DNA of 64,000 nt from NCBI GenBank assembly GCA_007922305.1, contig ML677334.1, positions 59,560,858-59,624,857 on the forward strand, read 5' to 3'. The notes beneath the pieces are model-generated. The model ran no database searches. It was not told the origin of the DNA and saw nothing but the letters and a program-made list of their open reading frames with translations. The position numbers and the translations under genes are program-made. The stretch is from Dermatemys mawii (taxonomy: Eukaryota > Chordata > Testudines > Dermatemydidae). Below, piece after piece: positions 12,986-25,362 of this stretch (positions within the stretch are counted from its first letter, which is position 1; the number at the start of each line of letters is the position of its first letter).

Positions 12986-13894
12986 CTTAATTTAAAGTCC
13001 GAGAGACCTTATCTTTTGTGCATAACATACATGCAGCCAGGAAGTGAAGCCAAATTGTAACCCCTAACACAGGGAAAGGGGAGGGCAGTTTAGCCATGAT
13101 CCATTGGCTTGGAGTCAGCTGAGTCTGTAGATAGGGAATTTAGGACTGCACTTTGGCACTTAGGATGTAGGCATATAGTGCAGCTTCCATAAAGAATGGA
13201 GACTGTTATGGTCATGTGGGCTGGTTAGAAATTAGCATTCCACAGTTGGGAGACAATATTGCCCCTCAAAAGCTCAAGATGTGTTATGGCTGAGGGAAAT
13301 ATTGGCTCTTGAAGTGGAAGAGGGAGCATTGCTTCTGTGCCATACTTGATAGAGCATGTGGGGAGGGGAAGAGAGAGACTGAGTGTGTGTGTGTGTGTTG
13401 GGTTATGATTTTCAGTGGGGTCAGATATTTTCAAACCACTTTTAAACCCTCACTCTGTGGATGAAAACTCACTGCTGGTCACTTTCTTGGGATGTCTGAT
13501 TGGGGAATATTTCTTTTCTTGGCAATTTACTATTTCTAAGAAGATTCTTTTTTCTCCTTTCGAAGTAACAATCACCTTTGTGTGCAGAGGGATGGAGGTG
13601 GATTATGCCCACACATTAATGTCTAGTGTTTTACATCATTCATTGTTGTAAATCGGCAGGCACAAAATTATCAAATTTGGGATGAATTATTCAGTTTTTT
13701 CATGGTTTCAAATTATAAATGAGCGAGGAGAAGGTTTTATATGGTTTTAGAAGTGACAGACTGATCTCGCACTGCTAGGAGTTGAGTGTGGAACAGCCAC
13801 AGGTCACAAGCTTCCCACCCCTAGGGAATGGATAGACTGCCAGTTGTGTCAAAGTATGCGATGACTCCGTGATGCAACCACATAATCTCCACTG

Positions 13895-14012
13895 CAGATT
13901 GGGCTATCTTCACCAAACTCATTTCACTTGTGACCTGAAATTGGATTTAAAGAAACCAGGTTTGCAGCAATGAAAGGCAAGTGCATTAACCCACTGTGCC
14001 GCCTACCTACTA
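13895..14012 (-). repeat. tRNA-like SINE head, antisense
   Basis: On the minus strand, GGCGGCACAGTGGGTTAATG resembles a tRNA A box, followed at the expected distance by CTGGTTTCTTTAAATCC, a degenerate B box (GGTTCAAATCC type). It sits in intron sequence. It is a retroposed tRNA-derived SINE rather than a tRNA gene, because no cloverleaf acceptor stem closes. Confidence 0.5.
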
Positions 14013-15279
14013 GCTGTAATTAAGAATGCTGCTTCTGGTACATTTGTGTCATGAGGTGAAAACTAAAAGCCTGTTAGCTGCCTTCACTTACAGATATTTT
14101 TGTGTGGAATTGCAGCTCAGAATTAAAAATGGCAAATTACACTTTTGAGCATCTTTTTGACAACTGCAGAGAAGCTGATGAGCATGTGTTGAGGAATGCT
14201 AAACTGGAAAAATAAGAGTCTAGATTTTAATTCTACCGAAGTTAGCAGAGCATACTGAAGTTAGCAGAGCAGAATAGAAAAATTAGTTTTTTGTTTTTCA
14301 TATCCTTCAGGTTTCAGAAATGCACCACTCTTCCTCACTGTCAGTTTCTACAGGAAATCTCTGCTGATGTGTCACTTAGGAAGCTTTTGGCCTTCCAGTC
14401 AGGCTATCTTTCATTTATGTTGAAGCTTTCTTTGATTTTTACTGGTTTTAAATGATATAGAAGGTGAGCAGATGAACACTGAAATTAAAAGGTTAATTGA
14501 AACTGAAATATTACATTTGAACTGTTTATTTGTTCAAGTTTATATTTGTTTAATTGAATAATTACAAAAAAAAAGACAAAAAGGTATGTCTGTAAAACAA
14601 ATGTTGATTGGCTGCAAGGGCAGTAAATATTGCTTAAAGAAAAGAATAGTCTAAAAAACCTTTTTTTTTTTAACCCAAGGCCTATTTTTTATTGTTTTCC
14701 AAATTATTTTCTAATCTCCTAGAATGTTAAATGCACACTGAAGTCTTCAGAGGTGTTGTGGTAAGGAGGTCACCTCATGCAGATGTTTGGGCCAGCCAGT
14801 TTCCCTGATGTCTTCTGCCCAGCAGGAATAGATCAGCCACTCTCCTGATCTTACTGGTGGTTTTGAGCTGACCAGCCAGGTCCTCATGAGCAAGAGATAT
14901 GGGGAAATCAGCCAGTTTTTATCTTAATCAGGGGTCTGGGAAGACTGTCAGATCTCTTCCATGGGAAGGGATGGAAGAGAGTCTGTTAGCTCAACTTGCA
15001 AGAAGCTAATTTTCATGTTGCCGAGCCTTTTGCGGGGGTGACCATTTTAGTGAAGATGTCAGATAAAGATTTTGGGCCTTCAAGGAGTGTTATCCCCATT
15101 TAGGAGAGCATGAGGGCAACCTGTATTGTGGCCATGTAACCAGTTTTTAACCAATCATATTGGGTATAAAAATAATTTGGTTAATTATAGATACAAAGAA
15201 AGTATCTGTCGTACATTCCAGGATAAAAACTATGTATGTTATTTGGAATATGTGAAATAAGAAAAATGTACATTAATTT

Positions 15280-15476
15280 CATAGCAGAGGGGTAGCTGTG
15301 TTAGTCTGTATCTACAAAAACAAGGAGGAGTCCGGTATCACCTTAAAGACTAACAGATTTCTTAAAGACTAACAGTCTCCCTGCATCTGAAGAAGTGAGG
15401 TTTTTTTACCTACGAGAGCTTATGGCCCAAATAAATCCCTTAGTCTTTAAGGTGTCATCAGACTCCTCAATGTTTT
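15280..15476 (+). mobile_element. Retroposon copy 1 with hammerhead-like core, complete, with 13-bp target duplication
   Basis: The element lies between perfect copies of TGTACATTAATTT at 15267-15279 and 15477-15489. It begins CATAGCAGAGGGGTAGCTGTG, contains inverted segments GGAGTCCGGTATCACCTTAA and TTAAGGTGTCATCAGACTCC, and carries a hammerhead-like core at 15383-15425. A 15-base internal tandem duplication (CTTAAAGACTAACAG) is present near 15352-15375. The same GGTAGC-GTGTTAGTCTG head occurs, inverted, in 50149-50280. A 13-bp target duplication points to target-primed reverse transcription. The family is unclassified here; a Penelope-like origin is a guess. Confidence 0.8.
15383..15425 (+). 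other. Hammerhead-ribozyme-like core, copy 1
   Basis: In order: GCAT (stem I strand), CTGAAGA matching the CUGANGA box, one extra A, a stem II hairpin GTGAGGT / ACCTAC with one bulge, GAGA in place of GAAA, then GCTT and ATGG (three of four pairs with GCAT). The extra A and GAGA depart from an active consensus, so this copy is predicted inactive. The resemblance is structural inference, not proof. Confidence 0.4.
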
Positions 15477-16662
15477 TGTACATTAATTTGATTATTTTAG
15501 AGAGCTTGTTTTATCTTGTTTGAAAATGTTTGAGGCTAAATAAAAATTGTGTAATTTCCTATTCAACTAAACATTGTTGCCTTAAATAGTAACACAAATA
15601 GAAGCTTTTATGCAGTATCTAATAGATGGAATGTTTTAAATTCTACTTTATCACCTTATATTAGTTCTTTTGACAGAGGATTTCTGTCATCAGACTGTAG
15701 GGAACACACTAAAGAGCTGAGCTCTTAAACCGTGGTCATTTTTAATCTTTAACAAGTAGCCAGACAGACCCCATCTGCTTCATAGCATATAAAGCTCTCT
15801 TCAGAATGTACCAGGCATTTTGCCCACTGTAGCCTCCGACACATAAATGGCTGTGCCAGGACAAACTCATCCCACAGACATCAACAAGTGGCATGGTGAG
15901 GTTTTTAGTCACGTAAAGTACTGTGGCAAGTTCTGTCCATTAACATCTTACAAACTAGACCTGCAGGACGCAAGATTGCCACATTAAAAACCAGACAGTC
16001 ACAGACATTGGGTAATTCTTTACAGTCCCCTTCTTTCCAGCCTAGCCTCTGCTCTTTAACTAGCTGCCTGGCTTGATTTCGGCCACCTATCTAGGAAATC
16101 TTTTATTTTCTAGGGACTCTGCACACAGCTTGTATAGCACAAGATATACGCCAGTATTGATGGGAGAATAGACGCCTACGTTGGATGAGTCTTCCTCAGT
16201 GCCTTGAGCCCTTCTGTATGTATCATGCTTATGCATAAGCAATTTTCCATAAATTGATAGATTGACATGATGGCCTCCTGTTATGCTGTGTATCTAGGAT
16301 TCCCGCTGCATATTGGAAATGCATGTTTCAAGTGCAGAAAAACTGTTTACTAAGAGTCTGATCTGTTTGACTTCGTTGGACTTTGAGGCAGATCCTAATA
16401 CATCAAATGTGAGGGAATTGAGTCTGAATTGTTTTTCCTCTTTGCAGTTACTCCTTTAGTAAAAAGAGATACTGTGCACGTATTTGAGATAGACTTGATG
16501 TATTATTTTACTATGTTTGAGTAAATATTTCCAATAGTGTTGATTCAGGTTTCAGCTCACCTGTTGCATCATCCAGTTTGTGAGAACTGTTAGTCCTTAT
16601 TTTAAACTTCATTAGAATCTCTAATTACCTTATTTATGTGGACATAGTGTCTACCTGAGTCC

Positions 16663-16994
16663 AAGCCTACAGCTACACTTTGAGCTTTGGGTGTGATTCC
16701 CAGCTTGAATAGACATACTTGTGCTAGCTCTCATTGAGGTAGTACACTAGATAGTAGTGTAGCATGGTAGCACGGGCAGCAGCAGTGGGTGATGGCATCG
16801 GCTAACCACCCCAAGTACATGCCCATGGTTTCCAGGTGGGTTTGTACTTGGGTAGCTAGCTCCATGCAGCTGCTACCACTTGCAATGTTAGTGTGGCTAC
16901 ACTACTGTTTCTAATGCACTGGATGAGAGCTAGCACAAGTATGTCTACTCAAGCTGGGAATCACACCTGCAACTCCAAGCATAGACGTAGTCTT
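16663..16994. mobile_element. Fold-back MITE with 72-bp inverted arms
   Basis: The left arm (16663-16734) and right arm (16923-16994) are reverse complements. The inner 45 bases, from GTGTGATTCCCAGCTTGA to GTGCTAGCTCTCAT, differ at a single position; the outer 27 bases are more diverged. Complementarity continues into the loop (AGTAGTGTAGC on both sides). No transposase and no convincing target duplication are seen. Confidence 0.8.
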
Positions 16995-17039
16995 AGTTCT
17001 TGTAGATAACCATGACAGCCTTTTACTCTGTATCATTCA

Positions 17040-18000
17040 GTTAAATTACTGAACCGTGCTCCTAACTGCTGCTTCTCTCCTGGCTTCTTTGACTCTACTT
17101 ATTCCGAGTTGTCCTCCATTGTTGGCTGATTCTTCATCAACTTTTCAGTCTCTGCTTTCCAGCTGCCTCCAGGCTTCCCTCAGGTTTCACTCCTCCATTC
17201 CCTGTCTCCCTCTTGAGAACCTCATCTGCTCCCGCAGTTTCAACTTCCACCTCTCTGTAAATGATTTCCAATTCTACTTCTCCATCCCTGGCCTTTCCAC
17301 TTCTGTCTACTATGGCATCTCGTTGTAGAAGCCTTGTGCATAATCAGCTCAGACCTAAATCACTGTAACCTTCTCTTTTATGCCTCCCACTCTGCCATGT
17401 TCCTTCAATCGATCCAAAGTTTTGCTATTAAAATGATTTCCACCCCCATCACTCTGAACATATTAGCCCTTCCTCATAACCTTTCATGGCTACATGTCCA
17501 TGGTAAGTGCATTCTAGCTCATCCTAACCTTTTAGGCTCTACATAATATTTCCTTGAAAGTGAGGATATTCCTTCAAGTCCCCTATCCCGTGTTCCATAA
17601 GTGCATACATGCTAACTTCAAGACTCTTCATATTTTCTCTACATCTCTTATCTCTCTCACTCCTATTCCTGTACTCTCACTATGCTTCTCCCATCTCCTC
17701 ATTACTGTTCTCTTCATTTCTCCCCACCTTCTTGCCTCTGGGCATTCTGCATTATGTTGCCTATGCCTGCTGGAGCAGATTCACATTTCCTGACTGCCAA
17801 ATACTGTCTCCTCAAATCTCTTCTTCGAGTATATTTGCTCAAAGAATCGTTTTCTTTCTCATTCTCCCAACCAACAATCTCTCCTCTTTCCCTTCCTTGA
17901 ACTGTTCTCCTGTGCCTTGTCAGGCATTTGTCTTGTCTTTAATGGAAAGCTTTTTCTGTACTGTGTAAATGTATGGCTCTGTATAATTATTATTAATATT
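17040..18000 (+). mobile_element. Degenerate LINE (L2/CR1-type) reverse transcriptase remnant
   Basis: Short adjacent frames on the + strand preserve late reverse-transcriptase signatures: SDLNHCNLLFYAS (the LDYCNSLL-type motif), LQSIQSFAIKMIS (the LQRIQNAAARLI-type helix) and LSWLHV (the LHWLPV-type motif), in family order across 17334-17500. The flanks are pyrimidine-rich, and the end (TGTAAATGTATGGCTCTGTA then ATTATTATTAATATT) looks like a LINE 3' tail. Frameshifts and stops make it non-functional. The clade is uncertain. Confidence 0.55.
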
Positions 18001-18875
18001 CTTGCTGCAATTATTTTTACCCTTTCTGTTTTGCCAGTTAGTAATTATTCAGAGGTATGAATTTAATTTAAACTATTATGCATATATATATTTTTTTCTT
18101 AAGCATGAGAATTGGATATATCAGATTTCATGTTATTTGTGTGAAATAAAGCTTTGCTCTGCCCTAAGACTGATTTGATGTTGATCCTAACAATCCACTC
18201 CCACAAAAGGATATTTCCTTTTGATGGGCATAACTTGCAAGCTTCTAATTTATATAGTACTTGTTTTCCTGAAGTATCTAGGAGTTATGTACTAATTATT
18301 ATATAGGTGGAACTCACTTCACTAATGAAATGCTGAAGTGAATCCACCTCAGGTTTTCTACAGTGTTTTAAGAAGGAAAAGCCGGGGGGAGGGGTGTAAG
18401 AACAGAGGGTTGGATGTCTGTTTAAACCATGGGCTATTTTATGTTGTCAGAGCGAATATGCCTGAGTTGGGGCAACAGAGGGTCAAACCATCCTGCACTT
18501 GCAAAGAGGGCCATGCTTTCTTTAACACCTGTAACACCTAGTGGATAATTCTCCTGATAAAAAGGAACTCCTAGCAGGTATAAGGTCAATAGGACTGGCT
18601 CCCACAATAGCTTCCAGATCCCCCCCAAAAGAGAGCATGCACGGGGCAAGAGTGTGGCAGAGTTTCATTGCACTGATCTTCCACTTGTTTAAGGTCCCAT
18701 AGACTGCTCCCACTTGCACTGAGATTGGATTGGCATGGAGTCAGGGAAGCAGACCACAAACCACAATGAGCAGAACGCGGACACAAAGAATCGAGCCCTT
18801 TAGCTGCATTTTTAAAATGCATGTGCTCTAGTGAAGGTATTGTAAAAATTGCTGGTTTATTGTACCGGTCTGTCT

Positions 18876-19064
18876 GCCCAAGTCAGTTGATCTTCAATAT
18901 ATGCTGCAAGGACCATCTCTTCCTTAGGCTTTTGAAAAGGAGGAAGATCAGGGAGGTTTATATATACCTAAACCAACATATACCTCCCTGACCTCCTTCC
19001 TTTTCAAAAGCCTTAAGGAAGAGATGGTCCTTGCAGCATATATTGAAGATCAACAGACTTGGGC
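18876..19064. repeat. Near-perfect inverted duplication (85-bp arms)
   Basis: Arms at 18876-18961 and 18979-19064 start GCCCAAGTC and share a run from GTTGATCTTCAATATATGC through GGACCATCTCTTCC to GGCTTTTGAAAAGGA. By eye there are about four mismatches and one single-base gap. The loop is only about 17 bases. Weaker complementarity continues outside (GGTCTGTCTG against AACACAG and GGTCTAA). It does not match a repeat I recognise. Confidence 0.9.
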
Positions 19065-20742
19065 TGTGTTAGACCAACAAAGTAGTATATTCTAAAGCTG
19101 AGGGCTGTTCATCCAGCCTGCTAGCCCTCCCTCATAATTAAACCAGGGGCTGTCAGCTGAAGTGGCTCACTTGATCTCAGCTACAGGAGGAGACCAGCAG
19201 TTTAAATGTGCTCAAATGGTGGGAAATACTTTCTGGAAGGCAGAGGATGAACTGGGTGGATGCTCAGGCTACAAGTAGTGTTCCTTTGATCCACAGAGTC
19301 CTGTTCCTTAAGCGTTCCTCATGGTTCAAAGGAATTAGTTCAAATATAAATTCAAACTTTAACCAGGACATTGTATTTCTTCCCATTCTTCTGTCCAAAA
19401 CCTAGGAACAACAGGGACCTCAGACAGCAGTCCACTGGTACAATTAGTTGAAACTGGGAAGTTGTTCCTGAATTTAGAGTATCACTTAGCAAAGTTGCAA
19501 ACAGCTACAAATCTAAGAGCTACAAGAAAAAGCAGTTTAAAGTAGATTTTCCTCCATTTGTCCCCAGCTCAGGTGTTTATATCTTTAAATTGTTTCTGAT
19601 CACAACAAGATAATGTAATCTTGTAAACAGATTGGGGGAAATGTATGCAGTGGCTGCAGAGATCTGAACAAAAATTATATTTTCTATCTGTCCATGATGT
19701 CCTACCCATGCTTCTAATACCCAGTAAACCTGAGTTTTCTGTATAAATTACAATTCCTAATAGAAATGAAATGCCCTAGTCAGTGTATTTTAAAGTGAAT
19801 ATTGTACCACATAAGAAATGTTTCCCATCATATCTTTCTGTTTAATGATGCTACTGATCTTGAGCAAAATATCAATGCAAGATATAAAAATGTGTGCTAT
19901 AGTAAGAGTTGGTAGGTACAATGTAATGACTCACATCAGTCCCTGTTCTTATTCCAAATTCTGACATTTTAGTTGAGTACTAGTTGTTTGTCTGACCTGT
20001 AGGTGCCATCCATCTAAAGAATGTTTAAACCATTATCCTTTCTAACATGACTGGCTTGTTGAAAATTTAAAGATCCCTTTGACATGCTTTAGAAAGAATG
20101 GGGCATGACTCTGATGCCTTGAACAATATTCTTTCTCTCATTAAAACACGTTGTCAAGCCCAAGACTCTGTGTGCGATGCTAGTAATTAGAGTCCTGATC
20201 CTTTAAAATCCCTCCTGCTGTAGAGAGTGAAAAATTAAGTTCCTGTTATATATAACTACTTGCAGGTCAGGAAATATTTTTAAAGGGCTGTATAGTTAAA
20301 AACAACTATCAATGTTTTGTTTTCAGTTTTTCAAAGATATTTTATGTTTGTTGCATGAAAGTAGCCAACATTTCCAACTTTTCTCTGTAGTGAGAGCATC
20401 ATCTTCTGTGTCTGTGTTTCCTTTTTATCTTTATTTGCCACTTATTAAATACACTTTTCTTACCAAAATTTTGGACAGCAAAGACGTGGATGAATTTTAC
20501 TGGTGTGAGTGTCTAAAATTATTACAGCAACGTCACTAGGTTAATTTCCTCTCTTTGTCTATCAGCATATAATTTTAAATCCTAAATTATCTGAAGTGGC
20601 TAGAAATACAGAAAAATGAGCTGATATAACGATGCATGAAATCTCCCTTCGATGACTGTGTCACAGCTGCTGCAGGAAGCTGAACATTTTGCAACACTGG
20701 CCTTTTTCATTGAGATTATTAAGACAGCTGAAAAATACAAGT

Positions 20743-20865
20743 AGGGTGACCAGATGTCCCGATTTTATAGAGACAGTCCCGATTTTTGGGTCTTTTTCTT
20801 ATATGGACTCCTATTACCCCCCTACCCAATCCCTATTTTTCACACTTGCTGTCTGGGCACCCTAA
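20743..20865. mobile_element. Short non-autonomous hAT-like MITE with 8-bp target duplication
   Basis: The ends AGGGTGACCAGATGTCC and GTCTGGGCACCCT are inverted repeats. The flanks ATACAAGT (20735-20742) and ATATAAGT (20866-20873) match at 7 of 8 positions. A related copy in opposite orientation is nested at 53063-53156. I recall this as a very abundant turtle repeat. Confidence 0.85.
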
Positions 20866-21284
20866 ATATAAGTGACAGTCATTCCAAATGCTTATGTTAA
20901 TTAAATGCTTTACTAATTTTGTGCTGCAATAGCTCAGTTCTGTCTTGACAGTGGTGTCTTTACATTACCATTTAGTGCTGCAGTATTCCAATCTCTTTCA
21001 GTACTGTAATACTGCATAATATATTTCCAGCAGGTATGTTCTCTGGGAGCTGTGCGCACTACACTTAGCTTCCTATGTTGTCAAAAGTTACTAGTGATTT
21101 TGGGTACCCAGCTTTGAAGGGTTATTTTCACTTGATGTTTTTTCCTGAGGATGAATGCTTGGCAAATTCTGAAATGTAGGACCCTAATGGTGTCTCATGC
21201 CGGGAACCCAGAAATGGAGACACCCAAATAAGTAGCTACTTGAGAAAATCTTGGCCATTATGGCTACTATTAAATTTATTAAAT

Positions 21285-21351
21285 GTGAAATCCTAGCCCA
21301 TTTGATTTCAATGGGAGTTTTGCCATTGATTTCTGTGGAGCGAGGGTTTCA
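21285..21351. repeat. ~66-bp palindromic hairpin repeat
   Basis: TGAAATCCTAGCCCATTTGA is mirrored by GTGGAGCGAGGGTTTCA around the core TTTCAATGGGAGTTTTGCCATTGA. The same hairpin occurs at 33369-33440. Single-arm cores of the form CACTGAAGTCAATGG or close variants occur near 22510, 32730, 34650, 41790 and 49470. Confidence 0.65.
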
Positions 21352-23684
21352 TCATATAGGTCATATAACTGGACGAACTGATTCTCTCTCTTCTCTCTCT
21401 CACACAAGCCCCCCTTTCTTGTTGGTTACAAATGTACAGTATTACAGAAAGAGCTACTTAAATTCATGATCTTTGTGAAAGATGTTACACCCATGGCAAA
21501 CAAACATTAATAAATGAAGGACACGTATTATGCTTGTATACATCAGCCAATATTTTTCATTCCAAAGAGATATTTCATTTGACACAACTGCAAATAAAAC
21601 CTCCTTCACATTGATTTTTCAGTTCATCTTCAAAAGGTTTCATTTCCCAGTCTACAAATAGAAAGCAGACATTTTCATTGATGCTTTCAAATTCTGTGTG
21701 TGACACTTTCACATAAAATGGTACGCAAGTTGCATATGTAAAATATATTCTTAAAGCAGCTTAGAACAATGCATCAGGCATAACAATGAGAGGGAAAATG
21801 TCTGCTCTCAGCCAAGCAAATAAGCTCTGGTTAGACTGAGAACAAATGTCTCTCCAATTTAAAATGGAATCTGGTGTTGCACAAAGACACAAACCCCATT
21901 TCCCCAAGCTTCTCAATGCAGGCAGGTTTGCAGGATCAGGCCCTTAGTCTGTTTCAAGTACTTATAATGTGAGGTAGCCTGTTGAACTGGAAACAAAGGA
22001 AAGCTGAACACTACATTTTACAGAGGGTGACTGTGAAAAGGAAATTGTACCATGGTGCCAAGTTTTCTACAGTAAGTTTTCTATGCACAAGGAATGTAAT
22101 TATGTGTCAAAGTAACTGTTCCCTATTTAAGATCATACTATAGATTACTGTGGGCTACATTCTGCAAATGCACGTGGACTTAGCTTCTCTGACGTAAGTT
22201 ATCCCATGCATGAGTGGTCCAGATCCTGCCAACAAAGTTATCTATAGTGAGTGACCTTAAAAAGCAAACATTTACCTTACAACACAACTATATTTTTGAA
22301 GGAGCAAGAAAACGCTCCAGTTCACTGTGGGGAAAGTTGGTACCGTGACCAGGAAAATTTTTCCATCCCAGAGACACACTCTGCAGGCTGAAAGTTCAGC
22401 TTTCCTTTGTTTCCAAATCTATAGATACTCTAATTATAAAGATCTGGATCAGACCATTATCCCCATCCTACAAAAACTGATGCATGTGCTTAAATTTGCC
22501 TATGTGAATAGTCCCACTCAAGTCAATGGGATTATTGGCATGTGCAAAACTACATGTGTCTTTGCAGAAGGGAGTTATGATCTCGTCTGCTAAGAAGGTC
22601 TTACAGATATTGGCAGGTTCTCTCTGGAATCCTAAGACTTTTAGATAAGTGCTGATATATTTTTAGTGGTTGCCACTGGAAGACTTTAAAAAGGCTTCGA
22701 AGATTTAATTTATATGCTTTAATTTCAGGTGTTCCTCTAGTTTGAAACCAGTGTTTGCAGTACTGGGGAAACAAACACAAAACAAAAGATTCTTTACACC
22801 CCAGTATATAACCCAATGTGTACACACGTGATCTCTGTCTGTTCAGAATGTGTAAGGAAAAGAGCAGGAGAAAGGTGGCTGGGAGGAAAAAGTTGGCAAC
22901 CTTTGCAGCTGTTAGAAGCACTTGTGTGTGCAGAATCAGTGCAGCGTGTGTGTGTGTGGAAAAGCATTTATTCTTTTAGTAAAGAGTTGTGGCTGACTGG
23001 ACTAAAAGCAACACCCCCCTCTTGGAAGAGACATTTTATAATGTAAAATATCCCTATGAAAGTAGGAAGAAAAAAACATCTTTGGGCAGCTAATGCGACA
23101 GTCCATGCTCTCAGACATGGGTAAGTGTGAGAAGCACCGCGTGTGCTGTGGGCGTGTTCTCTGTCCTTACTCCGTTCCAGTGAGCCAACAAGATTGTAAA
23201 TGACAAGAATTCTTTTCTCTGGACACTTGAGAGAGCAGAAATTTTGTGACATTGCAATGAATTAAAAATGTAGAAGAACTAAGGTGGCAAGAGAAGGACT
23301 TGCATGATGTGATCATGGGTGCATTCATGATCCTGGCAAATGAATTACCCAGGTCTAAAGGTTTTTTGCCTCACTTTGATGTTAGGATTTTAAAGGTGAA
23401 CTGCAGGGTCTTTGACTCAGGAAGCACTGGTTTTGGTGATCAGTATTGCTTCTCTGATCGTGTATGTCATATTCATGTTTAGTGTAAAACAGTTCAGGGA
23501 ACTGAGTTACAGGCACTGTTTAAATGTTTAGTTAGTGTAATTAACTGTTGCCAGGAAGTGCAGAAACCAGAATTTTGCACTTGCCAGAGGTAAACCGGGG
23601 CCTGATTTTCCAACTATTTTGTTTGACACTCTATTGATTTTCAGTTTTTATGTCAGCGTTTTACTGTTAGATTTGTCAATACTA

Positions 23685-23692
<8 letters not shown>

Positions 23693-23722
<30 letters not shown>
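23693..23722. repeat. Poly-A run (30 A)
   Basis: Thirty consecutive A follow a T7 run. It could be the tail of a decayed retroposon, but no body is recognisable upstream. Confidence 0.9.
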
Positions 23723-23725
<3 letters not shown>

Positions 23726-23775
23726 TTCTAGTTCCTCTCCAAAATGGTAGGACCTCTTAGTTTATATTTCTGATA

Positions 23776-24554
23776 CAGGGATGGGCACATTTTTTGGCCC
23801 GAGGGCCACATAGGGATTCAAAATTGTGCAGAAGGCCGGGTAGGGAAGGCCACGCCCTCTATCCGACCCCCACCCACTTCCCGCCCCCCGAAGGCCGCCC
23901 GCCGGACCGCGGGCCCCGCCCACCCCCCGGCGGGGGGCCCTGGTTGGCCCCTCAGAGACCCCCCCCCACTGTAACTGCTCCCCCAGAACCCCATCCCCTA
24001 TGTAGCCCCCCTGCTCTCTGTTCCCTGACTGCCCCCTCCTGAGACCCCCCAACCCATCCACCCAACCTATCCTAACCAGCACCTCTGGAACCCCACCACC
24101 TAAACCCCTCCCCCCAACTTGCTTACCTTCTGAGCCGGGCGCTGGGCGGGCCTCACGGCTCACAGCGCTCCGCCAGGCCTTGCGCTGGGAGTGCAGGGCC
24201 GCGTGGCTTGCCGTGGTCGGCCAGTCCCCCTGCTCGGGAGCGTGGCACCCTGCGGCTTGCCTTGGTCGGCCTCGCCCCCAGTCAGGAGCGCGAGGCCCCG
24301 CGGCTAGCCGCAGGCCCGCTGTCCCTGGCTCTGGGTGGTGCGCCCGGAGGCAGGCCTGCTGTCCTGGGCGGCGTGCCCCGCCGGCTGCGGGCCCGCTGTC
24401 CCGGGCGGTACGCCAGCCCGCTTTGCGGGTGGCGCACCAGGTCAGCAGCCAGCCCCGCCGTTTGGGGCGCGCTCAGAGGGCAGGAGCTCGCGGGCCGGAT
24501 AAAAACGGCTTGCAGGCCACAAGTGGCCTGCAGGCCGTAGTTTGCCCACCCGTG
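23776..24554. mobile_element. Non-autonomous hAT element, GC-rich, 8-bp target duplication
   Basis: The ends CAGGGATGGGCACA and TTTGCCCACCCGTG are inverted. Flanks TTCTGATA (23768-23775) and TTCTAATA (24555-24562) match at 7 of 8 bases, the usual hAT duplication length. The interior is very GC- and CpG-rich. Its 5' part (GGCCCGAGGGCCACATAGGG to about 24120) is the reverse complement of the 3' part of 25878-26728, so the two are relatives in opposite orientation. Long open frames here reflect base composition, not genes. Confidence 0.85.
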
Positions 24555-25159
24555 TTCTAATAGCTAATGTTTATGCATCTTGAAAAGGATCATTCAGGAA
24601 ATTGTTGGTGTGAGTTTCTGCTTCTCAGTCTTGACCCTGATCACATTTTTTCATAGCCAGCAGCAGTTTCAAAAAGTACATTGGGGTAATTTGAATTTAA
24701 GACCTATACTGGAAATAAATTTTTAAGGGAGATCATTTCTTTTTTTTAGCTCTCATTATCTTGACAGTGTTCCCTTATTAATGTCAGAGGTTATATATAG
24801 CCCTGGAGAGAGAGAGCTCCCATTTAAAACCTTCCCAGGCAGACTGATTCCATCAGGAACGGCCTGCTTGGAAGAGTTCCAGTGCTGCTGCTACTGTGGG
24901 GATCTACCCCCCCGTCTCTTGTGGCTGCTTTGCTGCCTCTGTATTGAGAACTGTTCATGTAACTCTTACTGCTGATAGGAGGCTTTGGACCCTGGAATAA
25001 ACTGTCATGAAGAACTACTCCTTCCGCAGAAGTCAAGAGGGGCTCCACTGTAGTATAGCTGAAGCGGCTTTTCCCACCACATGAGGATTTTTGAAAAAGT
25101 CTTCATTCTGCACCAGGACAAAACTGAGATCTTTCAAAACTATTCGAGAGAGACAGTCA

Positions 25160-25362
25160 CTATTATAGTGCATGTCCCAGTGGTTAGCACACTCACCTGA
25201 GCTGCAGGAGACATGGGAGAACCAATCCTTGCTCTGCCTGATTGAAAGCAAGGACTTAAATGCTGGTCTCGCATATCCCAGATCAGTGCCCTACCCACTA
25301 GGCTATTCTTGGGTGTGTTTCTCTCCTCTTGGAGCTGTTCCACTTTGTATAAACAATTAAGT
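25160..25362 (+). repeat. tRNA-like SINE with head-to-head halves, copy 1
   Basis: The left half has an A-box-like CAGTGGTTAGCACACTCACC. The right half contains its inverted counterpart (CAGTGCCCTACCCACTAGGC). The 3' end, CTCTTGGAGCTGTTCCACTT then TGTATAAACAATTA, is shared with 36115-36290. The family is unnamed here. Confidence 0.6.

Noticed and set aside
13895..14012. Functional tRNA gene
   Set aside because: Box-like motifs only; B box degenerate and no acceptor stem closes.
17056..17968. Several Ser/Leu-rich frames as a membrane-protein gene
   Set aside because: Pyrimidine-rich LINE remnant with shifted RT motifs; hydrophobicity comes from CT-rich codons.
23693..23722. Poly-A as the 3' end of a processed pseudogene
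   Set aside because: No coding-like or retroposon body is recognisable upstream and no target duplication was found.
23794..24540. Open frames of 82-133 codons in a CpG-rich region that looks like a CpG island and gene
   Set aside because: The region is bounded by hAT inverted ends and an 8-bp duplication; frames are Pro/Arg/Gly-rich by base composition and have no domain.
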